DNA of 14,506 nucleotides, taken from NCBI RefSeq assembly GCF_036325985.1, contig NZ_JAUHLI010000033.1:1-14506 (forward strand), read 5' to 3'. The stretch comes from Alkalimonas cellulosilytica (lineage in GTDB: Bacteria > Pseudomonadota > Gammaproteobacteria > Enterobacterales > Alteromonadaceae). Positions 7,742 through 14,505 of this stretch are shown piece after piece (position 1 is the first letter of the stretch; each line of letters opens with the position of its first letter). The translations under genes and the position numbers were made by a program. The notes below the pieces were generated by a model, which saw only the letters and a program-made list of their open reading frames with translations, made no database searches and was not told the DNA's origin.

Positions 7742-8964
7742 TGCTTATCCCGGTTCATTCCTTGAGACAGGTCATTTAAAAGCACCTTCACATTCGGCCA
7801 ACGATAAACGAGTCTTCCTACGCCGGAGTACCCGCCCCACTGCTCGAGCGCCCGCTGGTTCCTGAATCGGGAACGCGTACCCTTGAGTTTCATTTCCCTT
7901 CTTCTGACCAAGGTGAGCGCATCTACGTTAGAAAGGAGGTCATTGGGGGACCTCCGGGTATGGTCGATCCACTGCTGAACAAAAGATCTCGTTTGCGCGG
8001 TGATGGTGTGACCATGATCCATGGTCAACTCCCAGAGTCGGCTCACCGACCAGGCGCGAATTTCTTCCAAAGGAAGATTTGCTGTCCATTCATCGAAACG
8101 TACCTGATGCTCAGCGGCAAGGTCTTCATGGTTTCGAAGCCTAGCGAGCTGAACATTGTACGAGAGCGCAGCTCCATGCATCACCTCCGAGAATAGCCTT
8201 GCATGGGTCAGGAGTTCTTTATGTTGTTCAGAAAAACTGCCGTAGTCAGGATGCTCCCATGGCGCTTGGCTGTCGGCGGGTTCGCAGTGCAATGCCAAGA
8301 ACGAGAGGAGACTTTTGGGACAAGCAACCTGGATGCGATCCCGAATAAATTCGGCTTCTTCCCTGGATAAAGCGAAGTTCAACGCCCCCGGAAAGTCTTC
8401 CGGAGGTGCTGGCAATCGAGGATGCCAACTGAGCGTAGCCATCCGCTGCTCAACGTCGATGTCGTCTCCCCGTGCCTTTGCGTCTTTCTCAAGAGCCTTC
8501 AGGGTATTCCGGCGACGGTATGTCTCGTCGATGCGCCTGTGATATTCGTCCTGCGAGAATGGCGTAATGCGTATTCCCCAGACACCGAGACCGGCCCAGT
8601 AGACGGAGCTGGGCAAACGTTTGAGCCTTTTACCCGCGGTCTTACCAAATACGCCAGCCTGGTCATCGGAATCCATCAATGGCTGAACCAGGTCTCTTTC
8701 CAGCTTGTCAGCCTGAATCGCAAAACTCTCTGCAGGTAGCCGCTGTTCTTCCATCGAATGGTAAATCCATGGCACGAAAAGCATGTAGCGGAGGCGAGTC
8801 TGGATTGTGCTTGTTCCCGGGAATAGCTGATCGGCAAAGCTGTCACGCACAGAACCGAGCCCTAGCTCGTCACGACTCTCCTTTTCCTGGAAAAGGGAAA
8901 GGATGCGGAGTGTTTTGTCTCTAGCTTTTGAGTCTAGATCTATCCATGAAATAGTTGAAGGCAC
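7735..8964 (-). CDS. DUF6361-like protein, first gene of PLD/helicase operon
   Basis: A 409-residue protein that starts with GTG at 8964 (GGAG about 9 nt upstream). It has the N-terminal signature I associate with DUF6361: STISWIDLDS, then ESRDELGLGSVRDSFADQLF and PGTSTIQTRLRYMLFVPWIY within the first 70 residues. No catalytic motif, membrane segment or known nucleotide-binding loop can be seen. The family has no biochemical role that I know of, and it is repeatedly found next to PLD and helicase genes (recalled, not searched). The conserved RDELG/FPGTSTIQTRLRY block suggests a specific binding surface, so a sensor or specificity subunit is a reasonable guess. It overlaps the PLD gene by 7 nt. 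Its upstream region contains a 10-bp palindrome at 8990-8999 and the duplicated HEPN promoter. Confidence 0.8.
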   Translation of the reverse strand: MPSTISWIDLDSKARDKTLRILSLFQEKESRDELGLGSVRDSFADQLFPGTSTIQTRLRYMLFVPWIYHSMEEQRLPAESFAIQADKLERDLVQPLMDSDDQAGVFGKTAGKRLKRLPSSVYWAGLGVWGIRITPFSQDEYHRRIDETYRRRNTLKALEKDAKARGDDIDVEQRMATLSWHPRLPAPPEDFPGALNFALSREEAEFIRDRIQVACPKSLLSFLALHCEPADSQAPWEHPDYGSFSEQHKELLTHARLFSEVMHGAALSYNVQLARLRNHEDLAAEHQVRFDEWTANLPLEEIRAWSVSRLWELTMDHGHTITAQTRSFVQQWIDHTRRSPNDLLSNVDALTLVRRREMKLKGTRSRFRNQRALEQWGGYSGVGRLVYRWPNVKVLLNDLSQGMNRDKQC

Positions 8965-8989
8965 TTACCTATTCTCCACTATAATTCAG

Positions 8990-8999
8990 GTTAGCTAAC
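8990..8999. promoter_or_regulatory. GTTAGCTAAC palindrome upstream of DUF6361 gene
   Basis: A perfect 10-bp palindrome lies 26-35 nt upstream of the GTG start, just upstream of a TATAGT that could serve as a -10 element on the minus strand. It may be a small operator or chance; nothing else supports it. Confidence 0.25.
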
Positions 9000-9011
9000 A
9001 ATATCCGAGGT

Positions 9012-9062
9012 TTAAAAACTCTCATGGGTTAATACTTCGTAGCTTAACTCCTTTATTGGCAT
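9012..9062 (-). pseudogene. truncated duplicate of the HEPN gene start
   Basis: ATG at 9062 opens a 16-codon frame, MPIKELSYEVLTHESF, ending in TAA. Its first ten residues match the start of the intact HEPN protein (MPVKELSYEE) with V3I, and the homology stops within a few codons. Its ribosome binding site and upstream region are copied too. It reads toward the DUF6361 gene and ends 47 nt before that start, so it could be translated as a leader peptide of the operon. It is most simply a scar of the event that placed the cassette here. Confidence 0.8.
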
Positions 9063-9171
9063 GGTATTTTGCTCCGTCCTTTTAGCCTGTGCCTATTATT
9101 GCCATAGAGCTTAGACCAATGGCAAGCTTTTATCCTGCGAAACGCTTTGCATAGCGCAAGGTGCTTCGCTT
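9030..9171. repeat. direct repeat, right copy (HEPN promoter and truncated 5' end)
   Basis: Same-orientation copy of 2531-2671, closely matching over 9037-9142 and weaker from 9143 to 9171. It sits between the AAA+ stop (9209) and the DUF6361 start (8964). Because it carries the HEPN promoter and ribosome binding site but only about ten HEPN codons, the left copy is the original full gene context and this one marks the far end of the inserted cassette. The differences between copies indicate either some age or acquisition from a related strain. Confidence 0.9.
9099..9125. promoter_or_regulatory. duplicate inverted repeat, candidate operator for the DUF6361-PLD-helicase operon
   Basis: The TTGCCAT-N13-ATGGCAA repeat of the HEPN promoter is kept exactly here, with the only change in the spacer. 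If it is an operator, the HEPN operon and the helicase cassette would answer to the same regulator. No convincing -35/-10 pair with 16-18 nt spacing could be fixed in either copy. Confidence 0.45.
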
Positions 9172-9208
9172 GGATAACAACGACTGCTGGCAAATGCAGC
9201 CGACTTGC

Positions 9209-11308
9209 TCATTGCGTGGTAACAAAGCCAATTGGCCTTGAAACTTCATCGTCTTTCAGCTCGCACTCTGCCAAAAGAGCCTGGGTCAGCTCACGCGCAT
9301 GCTGCATGGGTGCAAAGCGCTGCCTTCTGGCAATGGCGGCAAAATCTCCAGGTGTTAATTTACTAAGCTTTGTGGCTTTATCCAGCGCAATTTTGCATTG
9401 GGTTAGGCCCATTTTCTTGCTGTAACGCCTGAACAGGGGTGCAATCTGCTGTGGCCTGAGGTAACCAAAGCAGGCTTTTAAATCAAAACGACGCAATGCG
9501 GCTTTATCCAGATTGTGCATCAAGTTGGTGCTGGCAATGAAAATGCCTTCGAAGGCTTCCATTTGTGTCAGCATTTCATTCACGCCAGTGATCTCCCAGC
9601 TGTTTCTGGCCCGGCTGCGCTCTTGCAAGAAGCTGTCGACTTCATCCATCAGCAAAATGCTGTTATTAGCAGTGGCTTCGGCAAAAGCCTCGGCGATGGC
9701 TTTCTCGGTGGCGCCAACCCAACAGGAAATCAGATCGGAGCCTCTTTTTACCAGCAATTCTTTGCCCATGGTTTTGGCCAGGTAGTGGCCAAAAGCGGTT
9801 TTGCCGGTGCCCGGCGGGCCATACAAACACAAACGCCCAGTACCAGCTTGCTGCAATCCTTGTGTTAATTGGGTGAGGTCGCAATCAGCTTGGGTCAGTG
9901 CTGGATCATACAAGGCCGAACATACCGAAGAAGCCCCCTTCTCAACTTTACACCCTTGCGCTTTCAGGGTCGCTTCAGTTAACTGCCGAAACTGCTGTTT
10001 AGCGGTATCGAGAGAGCCACTGCCAAGCAGGCGCACCACTTTGCTGGCCCGCGTAATCACCCCAGGCGACAGCTGTTGATGCTGGGTTAATGCTAAGGCC
10101 TCAGCCTTGTTGAGTAACCCATGACTTGCTTGCTGTAAAATGGCTGCCCGCTGCTTGGCCGGCGGCACCGGGATTTCAATGACCATATCGAAGCGACGAA
10201 TATAGGCTGGGTCTATCTGGCCAATATGGTTGCTAAGCCAGAAAGTTGGCACCTGGTTCGTTTCCAGGAACTCGTTAATCCAGGCTTTGTTCTTGTGTTT
10301 CGATGGCAAAAACGAGTGCTGCTGAAATACATCTTCAATCTCATCAAAAAGCAGCAAGTTATTACCGCTTGCTAAAAACAGCTGTGCCGCCTTAGCCAGG
10401 AAAAAGCGCTTTTCTCCATCCACAGGATCGCCATCCTCATCTGAGCAGCTGACTTCAAATAAGCTCGCATTGACGGCTTTGGCCATGACTTTGCTGAGCT
10501 CAGTTTTACCTGTACCCGGCGGACCATACAGTAAAATATTGACGCCTTTTAATTGATGCGCTAGGGCTTGTTTCAGGTACTTTTTCAACATAGGCACGGA
10601 GTGACCAAGATGATGATAGGATTTTTCTGTTAACTCTGCCGTTGCCGCTGGCTTGATCAGATCGCGCAATAGATCCATTGGCTCTTTCAGTGGCGTGGTC
10701 ATGCGTTGTGGCAAGTAACAACTTGCAAAGGAAAAGTGGTGATGAAAGCACTCAATACCACGACTGGCAATGCGAACCAAGCCAGAGGTTTGTATGCGAC
10801 CATCACTGGATAGCGCTTCTTGCACCGAAGACACAGGTAAGTTTAAGGCGTCTGCAATCAGGTAAGCCAACTGATAGCTGTGCAGTTCTCCAAATGCTTC
10901 CAGCACTTCTCGCAGAGCTGCATTGGTTTGAACCAACACGATGAAAGTAAAAACAGCTTGTTCCGTGGCATTAAAGCCTGACACCTTAGCAATAGCTTCC
11001 ATATTGCGAGCTATCACCGGCGGCATAGCAATGGGTGTGCTTTGTGCAAATTTTCGAAACTCTTCTTTTAGCAGCACACGCGCCTTAGCAACAGAACTCA
11101 TTTCTATCTGTTCTGAATCAATATTAAGGGCCTCTGCTACCGAGTCCGGTAGATAGCCTCGCCGTCCAGCAAGCATTTTTTGCACGCCGTTCATGCTAAG
11201 CAGAATACGAAATACCCAGTGCTTAACCATGGATGGGACTTGCAATTCATTGGCTAGATCCGATGTGGGCTTTTCCACCCTGGATACTTGCTTAGGCTTT
11301 ACAGGCAT
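9209..11308 (-). CDS. tandem AAA+ ATPase
   Basis: A 699-residue protein with about 230 residues of unrecognised helical N-terminal region, then two complete AAA+ modules. Module 1 has GPPGTGKT (262-269), LLLFDEIEDVF (D322, E323) and AYIRRFDMVIEI (R371, R372). Module 2 has GPPGTGKT (497-504), ILLMDEVDSF (D555, E556), a sensor Asn in ASTN (595) and AALRRFDLKACF (R606, R607). Both appear catalytically intact, so a hexameric remodeller is likely; no protease motif (HExxH) is present. The ATG at 11308 has AGGAG 8 nt upstream. It is divergent from a WYL regulator across 118 bp holding a perfect inverted repeat, so it is probably controlled by that regulator. The WYL-AAA+ pairing is one I associate with accessory regions; substrate unknown. 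Before the cassette insertion its downstream neighbour was probably the HEPN operon. Confidence 0.9.
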   Translation of the reverse strand: MPVKPKQVSRVEKPTSDLANELQVPSMVKHWVFRILLSMNGVQKMLAGRRGYLPDSVAEALNIDSEQIEMSSVAKARVLLKEEFRKFAQSTPIAMPPVIARNMEAIAKVSGFNATEQAVFTFIVLVQTNAALREVLEAFGELHSYQLAYLIADALNLPVSSVQEALSSDGRIQTSGLVRIASRGIECFHHHFSFASCYLPQRMTTPLKEPMDLLRDLIKPAATAELTEKSYHHLGHSVPMLKKYLKQALAHQLKGVNILLYGPPGTGKTELSKVMAKAVNASLFEVSCSDEDGDPVDGEKRFFLAKAAQLFLASGNNLLLFDEIEDVFQQHSFLPSKHKNKAWINEFLETNQVPTFWLSNHIGQIDPAYIRRFDMVIEIPVPPAKQRAAILQQASHGLLNKAEALALTQHQQLSPGVITRASKVVRLLGSGSLDTAKQQFRQLTEATLKAQGCKVEKGASSVCSALYDPALTQADCDLTQLTQGLQQAGTGRLCLYGPPGTGKTAFGHYLAKTMGKELLVKRGSDLISCWVGATEKAIAEAFAEATANNSILLMDEVDSFLQERSRARNSWEITGVNEMLTQMEAFEGIFIASTNLMHNLDKAALRRFDLKACFGYLRPQQIAPLFRRYSKKMGLTQCKIALDKATKLSKLTPGDFAAIARRQRFAPMQHARELTQALLAECELKDDEVSRPIGFVTTQ

Positions 11309-11351
11309 TGCATCAACTCCTCTTCGCTTAATATGGGTAGTTTAATGCTGC

Positions 11352-11374
11352 ATCGCGACACCATACGTCGCGAT
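11352..11374. promoter_or_regulatory. inverted repeat in WYL/AAA+ divergent promoter, candidate operator
   Basis: ATCGCGAC at 11352-11359 and GTCGCGAT at 11367-11374 form a perfect 8-bp inverted repeat with a 7-nt spacer. It lies in the 118-bp gap between the divergent WYL and AAA+ starts. Similar TTTAATGCT and TTAAATGCT words flank the two arms, adding a direct-repeat element. A possible minus-strand -10 (TATTAA, 11328-11333 region) would place the -35 next to the right flank of this site. The most likely ligand is the adjacent WYL protein (inference). Confidence 0.6.
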
Positions 11375-11426
11375 TAAATGCTATCCTTCAGGACATGAGT
11401 TCCCCTTAAACCCACTGGAAATCCAT

Positions 11427-12443
11427 ATGTCTTCTGTAAAAAGCGCACCGACCATCAGCCGGCACTGGGAGCTGTTAAAGCTACTGCCAAGCAGAGCTCC
11501 CGGAGCTGAAGCAAAGCACTTAACCGCACAGCTCGTGGATCGCGGTTTTGCCGTCACCAAACGCACGGTTGAGCGCGATTTGCAGATGCTCTCTGGCATT
11601 TTCCCACTGCAATGCAACGACAAAGGCACGCCCTTTGGTTGGTATTGGATGCAAGATACCGCGCTGGATTTACCGGGGATCAGCCTGATGGATGCACTCA
11701 GTCTGCAGTTGGTTGAGCAAAGTCTGCGTTTTGTGGTGCCCACCTCCATGCTGCAGCCGCTGACCTCACGCTTTATGCAGGCGCACAATAAGCTACGTGC
11801 ACTGCAGGAGGATGCACCTGGGGCGGCCTGGTTGGATAAGGTGGCGGTGGTTGAACCCGGGATGGCACTGCTGCCGCCGGCGGTTGATGCTGTCTTACTG
11901 GAAAGTATTCAGGAAGCACTGCTTCGCGATAAACAGCTGGATGCACAGTATATGTCGCCGCACCACAATGCACCTAAGTCTTATAGGCTGAATCCCCTGG
12001 CATTGGTACAGCGCGGTGCCGTCAGTTACCTGATTGCCAGCTGTGTTCCCTACCATGATCCGCTGCGCTTTGTGTTGCATCGTTTTAAATCGGCAACCTT
12101 GTGTGACGAAGCGGCCATTCGCCCTGCAGACTTTAAGTTGCAAAATTATCTTGCCAGCGGCGCCATGCAATTTAGTGAGGGCGAGCAAATTAAGCTGGAA
12201 GCGCAGGTGCGTGGCGACTTGGTAACTCTGCTGCAGGAAACTCCGTTATCGCATGATATGATACTGCAGCCATGCCAAGATGAAAGCTACCGGCTTACCG
12301 CTACCGTGTTTAGTGGCATCCAGCTGGATTTATGGCTGATGATGCAAAGCAGTTCGCTTACAGTCATAGCACCCGCATCGCTGCGCGAGCGGGTGATTAA
12401 GCGGCTGAGTAAGGCCATGCAGCAGTATCAAAGCACGGTGTAG
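11427..12443 (+). CDS. WYL-domain transcriptional regulator, divergent from AAA+ gene
   Basis: A 338-residue protein with an N-terminal winged helix (residues ~10-75; LTAQLVDRGFAVTKRTVERD is the helix-turn-helix, followed by WYWMQD). The WYL domain spans about 160-240 with YRLNPLALVQRGAVSYLIAS, where SYL replaces the canonical WYL, and LRFVLHRFKSA. A WCX-type C-terminal domain ends the protein. WYL regulators of this layout bind DNA as dimers and sense a ligand, often nucleic acid. The start is the ATG at 11427 with only a weak GGAA upstream, which fits low expression of a repressor. It is divergent from the AAA+ gene and should bind the inverted repeat at 11352-11374, controlling itself and the ATPase. 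It differs in subtype from the partial WYL protein at the left edge. Its end converges on the PP2C gene. Confidence 0.9.
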   Translation: MSSVKSAPTISRHWELLKLLPSRAPGAEAKHLTAQLVDRGFAVTKRTVERDLQMLSGIFPLQCNDKGTPFGWYWMQDTALDLPGISLMDALSLQLVEQSLRFVVPTSMLQPLTSRFMQAHNKLRALQEDAPGAAWLDKVAVVEPGMALLPPAVDAVLLESIQEALLRDKQLDAQYMSPHHNAPKSYRLNPLALVQRGAVSYLIASCVPYHDPLRFVLHRFKSATLCDEAAIRPADFKLQNYLASGAMQFSEGEQIKLEAQVRGDLVTLLQETPLSHDMILQPCQDESYRLTATVFSGIQLDLWLMMQSSSLTVIAPASLRERVIKRLSKAMQQYQSTV

Positions 12444-12451
12444 GAGTTAGA

Positions 12452-12474
12452 TAGCGGCTTGGCCAAGCCAGCTA
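12452..12474. terminator. hairpin between convergent WYL and PP2C genes
   Basis: TAGC-GGCTT at 12452-12460 pairs with AAGCC-A-GCTA at 12465-12474 around a GGCC loop, giving nine base pairs with one bulged A. A second palindrome, GGGAGCTCCC, is at 12486-12495. Both lie in the 59-bp gap between converging stops, which suits a two-way transcription stop. No long T-run follows on either strand, so termination strength is uncertain. Confidence 0.5.
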
Positions 12475-12502
12475 CCAGTAAGTTGGGGAGCTCCCTTAGC
12501 GC

Positions 12503-13288
12503 TTAACCAGCCAAGCGTAACCAAAGCAAACTGGCATTATCAGGTGCGCTGCGATCTAACAATCGCTTCCTTACCTGCTCTAAAGCGAATGTCATACTGC
12601 TTTGCTGCATCATCTCGCTTAGCTCCTCTGTGCTAATCACATCATGCACGCCGTCGCTGGTTAATAAGAATTCATCTTTAGCGGCCACAGCGCCATCGGT
12701 AAACGCGATGGTAAAGTCAGCTTCGTCGTTATCGGCGGCTAAATAACTGGTAAGTGCCTGGTAGCATTGTGCCAGATTGCTTTGCTGTTTCAGCTCAGGC
12801 GAGTCGTTTTGAAAAGTATGATCGATGCTTAATTGCAGCAACTGCCCCTGGCGTAACCGCCAAACCCGGCTATTACCGGCATTAATGGCAACGAAGCGTG
12901 ATTTGCTCAGCGCCAGGGCCGCTATAGTTGTTGCTGCTCCAAAACTTTGCCGTTTAGTGCCCAGAGATTCAGAGAGATACAGCTGGGCAGCCCTGAGGTG
13001 TTTGCTCGAGAAAGGCTCTTTTTGCCACTGCTGAATTAAATTATTAACCACCACGCGACTGGCTTTCGCTGCAGCGGGGTTGGAGGATACTCCGTCTGCC
13101 ACCAATAATAGCGTCTCACTATCAGCTAAATCAATACAATCGGAGAACTCCTGTTGCTGTATTGACTGTTGCTGCACTCGACACTGCACAGCAGAACCAG
13201 TGCAATAACCGATAGCATCTTGTTGCTGCAGCTTGCCACCTATGGCATTAAAGCCGCTAAGTTGCAGTAGGGCTAAATGAGCTTGCAT
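12503..13288 (-). CDS. PP2C-type Ser/Thr protein phosphatase
   Basis: A 261-residue single-domain PP2C protein with metal-binding landmarks in order. They are QQQDAIG (D24), LLVADGVSS (D65, G66), FGAATTIAALAL (117-126), INAGNSRVWRLRQGQL with SIDHTF (135-159), LLTSDGVHDVIS (D212, G213) and APDNASLLWLRL (D250, N251). The usual DGMGG second motif is DGVSS, a modest departure. No extra sensor domain or membrane segment is present. The ATG at 13288 follows GGGAG 6 nt upstream and is 13 nt after the Sir2 stop, so the two genes are co-transcribed. No kinase gene is in the window, so the phosphorylated partner is unknown; it may lie beyond the right edge or be a host protein. Confidence 0.9.
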   Translation of the reverse strand: MQAHLALLQLSGFNAIGGKLQQQDAIGYCTGSAVQCRVQQQSIQQQEFSDCIDLADSETLLLVADGVSSNPAAAKASRVVVNNLIQQWQKEPFSSKHLRAAQLYLSESLGTKRQSFGAATTIAALALSKSRFVAINAGNSRVWRLRQGQLLQLSIDHTFQNDSPELKQQSNLAQCYQALTSYLAADNDEADFTIAFTDGAVAAKDEFLLTSDGVHDVISTEELSEMMQQSSMTFALEQVRKRLLDRSAPDNASLLWLRLAG

Positions 13289-13301
13289 TCGGATCTCCCG
13301 G

Positions 13302-14021
13302 CTACACGAATTTTGTTGGATTTATGGCTGCCATACCAAGCCAGCTAGCAACCAGTTTCGGGACTTCGGTGGCTGCTTTGCCCTGCAGGAAGCGGTACTC
13401 ACTGATAAAATCCGGTGACTCCAGATTAATCAGTACTTTTTCCGCCTTGTGGTGGGCGTAAGAGAGCAAGGAAGCAGCCGGATAGACTTGCAATGAGGAG
13501 CCCACCACCAGAATTTTATCGGCACTTTCCACCTCTTCTATCGCCGTTATCATGGCCGGTACCTCTTCACCAAACCAAACAATGTTTGGGCGAAGGGCGG
13601 AGCCATCGGCTGCGGTGTCATGCTCGGTTAACTCGACATCGCCGATGTACTCCACCAGTTCTGGGTTGCGGCTGCTGCGAGCTTCGCAGAGTTTGCCGTG
13701 CAAATGAATGACCTTTGTGGAGCCGGCTCGTTCATGCAAATCATCCACATTCTGCGTAATCACCACCACCTGATAGTGCTGCTCCAAACTGGCAATGGCA
13801 AGGTGAGCCGCATTCGGGCAGGCTGCAGCGGCTTGTTTTCGCAGTGCATTGTAAAAACGATGCACCAGCTCCGGGTTGGCAGCAAAAGCCTCTGGCGTGG
13901 CCAGCTCTTCAACCGCGTATTTTTGCCACAAACCATCGGCATCCCGAAAGATGGCCAGGCCGCTCTCGGCGCTGATACCCGCGCCGCTTATCACAACGAT
14001 TTTTTCTTTTTTAGATTGCAT
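13302..14021 (-). CDS. Sir2-family NAD+-dependent protein deacylase
   Basis: A 239-residue sirtuin core read from the ATG at 14021, where the family's usual opening KIVVISGAGISAESGL begins a few residues in. FRDADGLW, TQNVDDLHERAGS and HLHGKL (catalytic His) follow, with NIVWFGEEVP, VVGSSLQVYPAASLL and INLE completing the NAD+-binding fold. The zinc-binding cysteine tetrad of CobB-type enzymes is missing: only one Cys follows HLHGKL. In the helix FYNALRKQ the position of the desuccinylase Arg of CobB-like enzymes holds Leu, with Arg one residue later, so acyl preference may differ. An in-frame ATG at 14120 would overlap the upstream gene by 74 nt and add a basic stretch, so it is rejected. 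The gene lies 25 nt after the upstream stop and 13 nt before PP2C. It could be a protein deacylase or an NAD+-consuming defence enzyme; the full compact sirtuin core favours deacylase. Confidence 0.9.
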   Translation of the reverse strand: MQSKKEKIVVISGAGISAESGLAIFRDADGLWQKYAVEELATPEAFAANPELVHRFYNALRKQAAAACPNAAHLAIASLEQHYQVVVITQNVDDLHERAGSTKVIHLHGKLCEARSSRNPELVEYIGDVELTEHDTAADGSALRPNIVWFGEEVPAMITAIEEVESADKILVVGSSLQVYPAASLLSYAHHKAEKVLINLESPDFISEYRFLQGKAATEVPKLVASWLGMAAINPTKFV

Positions 14022-14046
14022 GGCTTTTCCGGCGATCTTCTTAGAT

Positions 14047-14505
14047 TTACTCTTTGTTTTTTGCTGTCGGCTGCAACCACGACAAATACGCTTCGTACAA
14101 GGCCAGCCGGCTTTGTTCACAGGCTAAGTGCAAGGGCAAGTACTCCCCCAAGAACACTGGCTTGCCCAATCCCACCACTGGATAAGCCAGCTCTTCACCA
14201 TTGACTACTGGTAGGTCCAACAGGCTTTCACTCAGGTAATCGATAAAGTCGTTCTGCGTCATGGCCGGCTCAGTTCTTAACTCCGCATCGTAGGGAAGCT
14301 CATCCATATCGCATGCGACGAAAAGATACGACATGGCAGCCTTTATGGCATGATGATCCCACAGCCGGTAGCGCATATACTCTTTGGCATACCAGTTCGC
14401 CGCATGCTCCCATAACTGCTCCCACTCTAAGCCTATTGCAGGATAATACACCTGTTCGCGCAGCTCGGCCTCACTAAGATAACGCAGCTCGCCATTGTTG
14501 AGGCA
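14047..14505 (-). CDS. unrecognised protein, 5' end outside window
   Basis: The frame stays open to the right edge, so the GTG at 14451 is probably internal and at least 152 residues are visible. I do not recognise the family. It is soluble and mostly helical in appearance, with many Trp and Tyr residues (EWEQLWEHAANWYAKEYMRY) and an acidic middle (DMDELPYDAELRTE). It has no catalytic motif that I can name. It ends 25 nt before the Sir2 start and so is the upstream gene of the Sir2-PP2C operon. Context suggests a partner or substrate of these enzymes, but nothing in the sequence proves it. Confidence 0.75.
   Translation of the reverse strand, partial: CLNNGELRYLSEAELREQVYYPAIGLEWEQLWEHAANWYAKEYMRYRLWDHHAIKAAMSYLFVACDMDELPYDAELRTEPAMTQNDFIDYLSESLLDLPVVNGEELAYPVVGLGKPVFLGEYLPLHLACEQSRLALYEAYLSWLQPTAKNKE

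Noticed and set aside
2779..8964. DISARM or Dpd system
   Set aside because: A PLD protein and a helicase are shared, but there is no DrmB/DUF1998, methyltransferase or DpdA-like transglycosylase in the window.
11381..11788. 135-residue minus-strand ORF opposite the WYL gene
   Set aside because: Cys/Ser-rich antisense translation overlapping the clear wHTH coding region; no support.
14022..14120. Upstream start for Sir2 at 14120
   Set aside because: It would overlap the preceding gene by 74 nt and add a Lys/Arg-rich stretch not seen in sirtuins; the start at 14021 matches the family.
13698..14204. 168-residue + strand ORF opposite Sir2 and the unknown gene
   Set aside because: It runs antisense across two supported genes and their junction, and the translation has no domain-like pattern.
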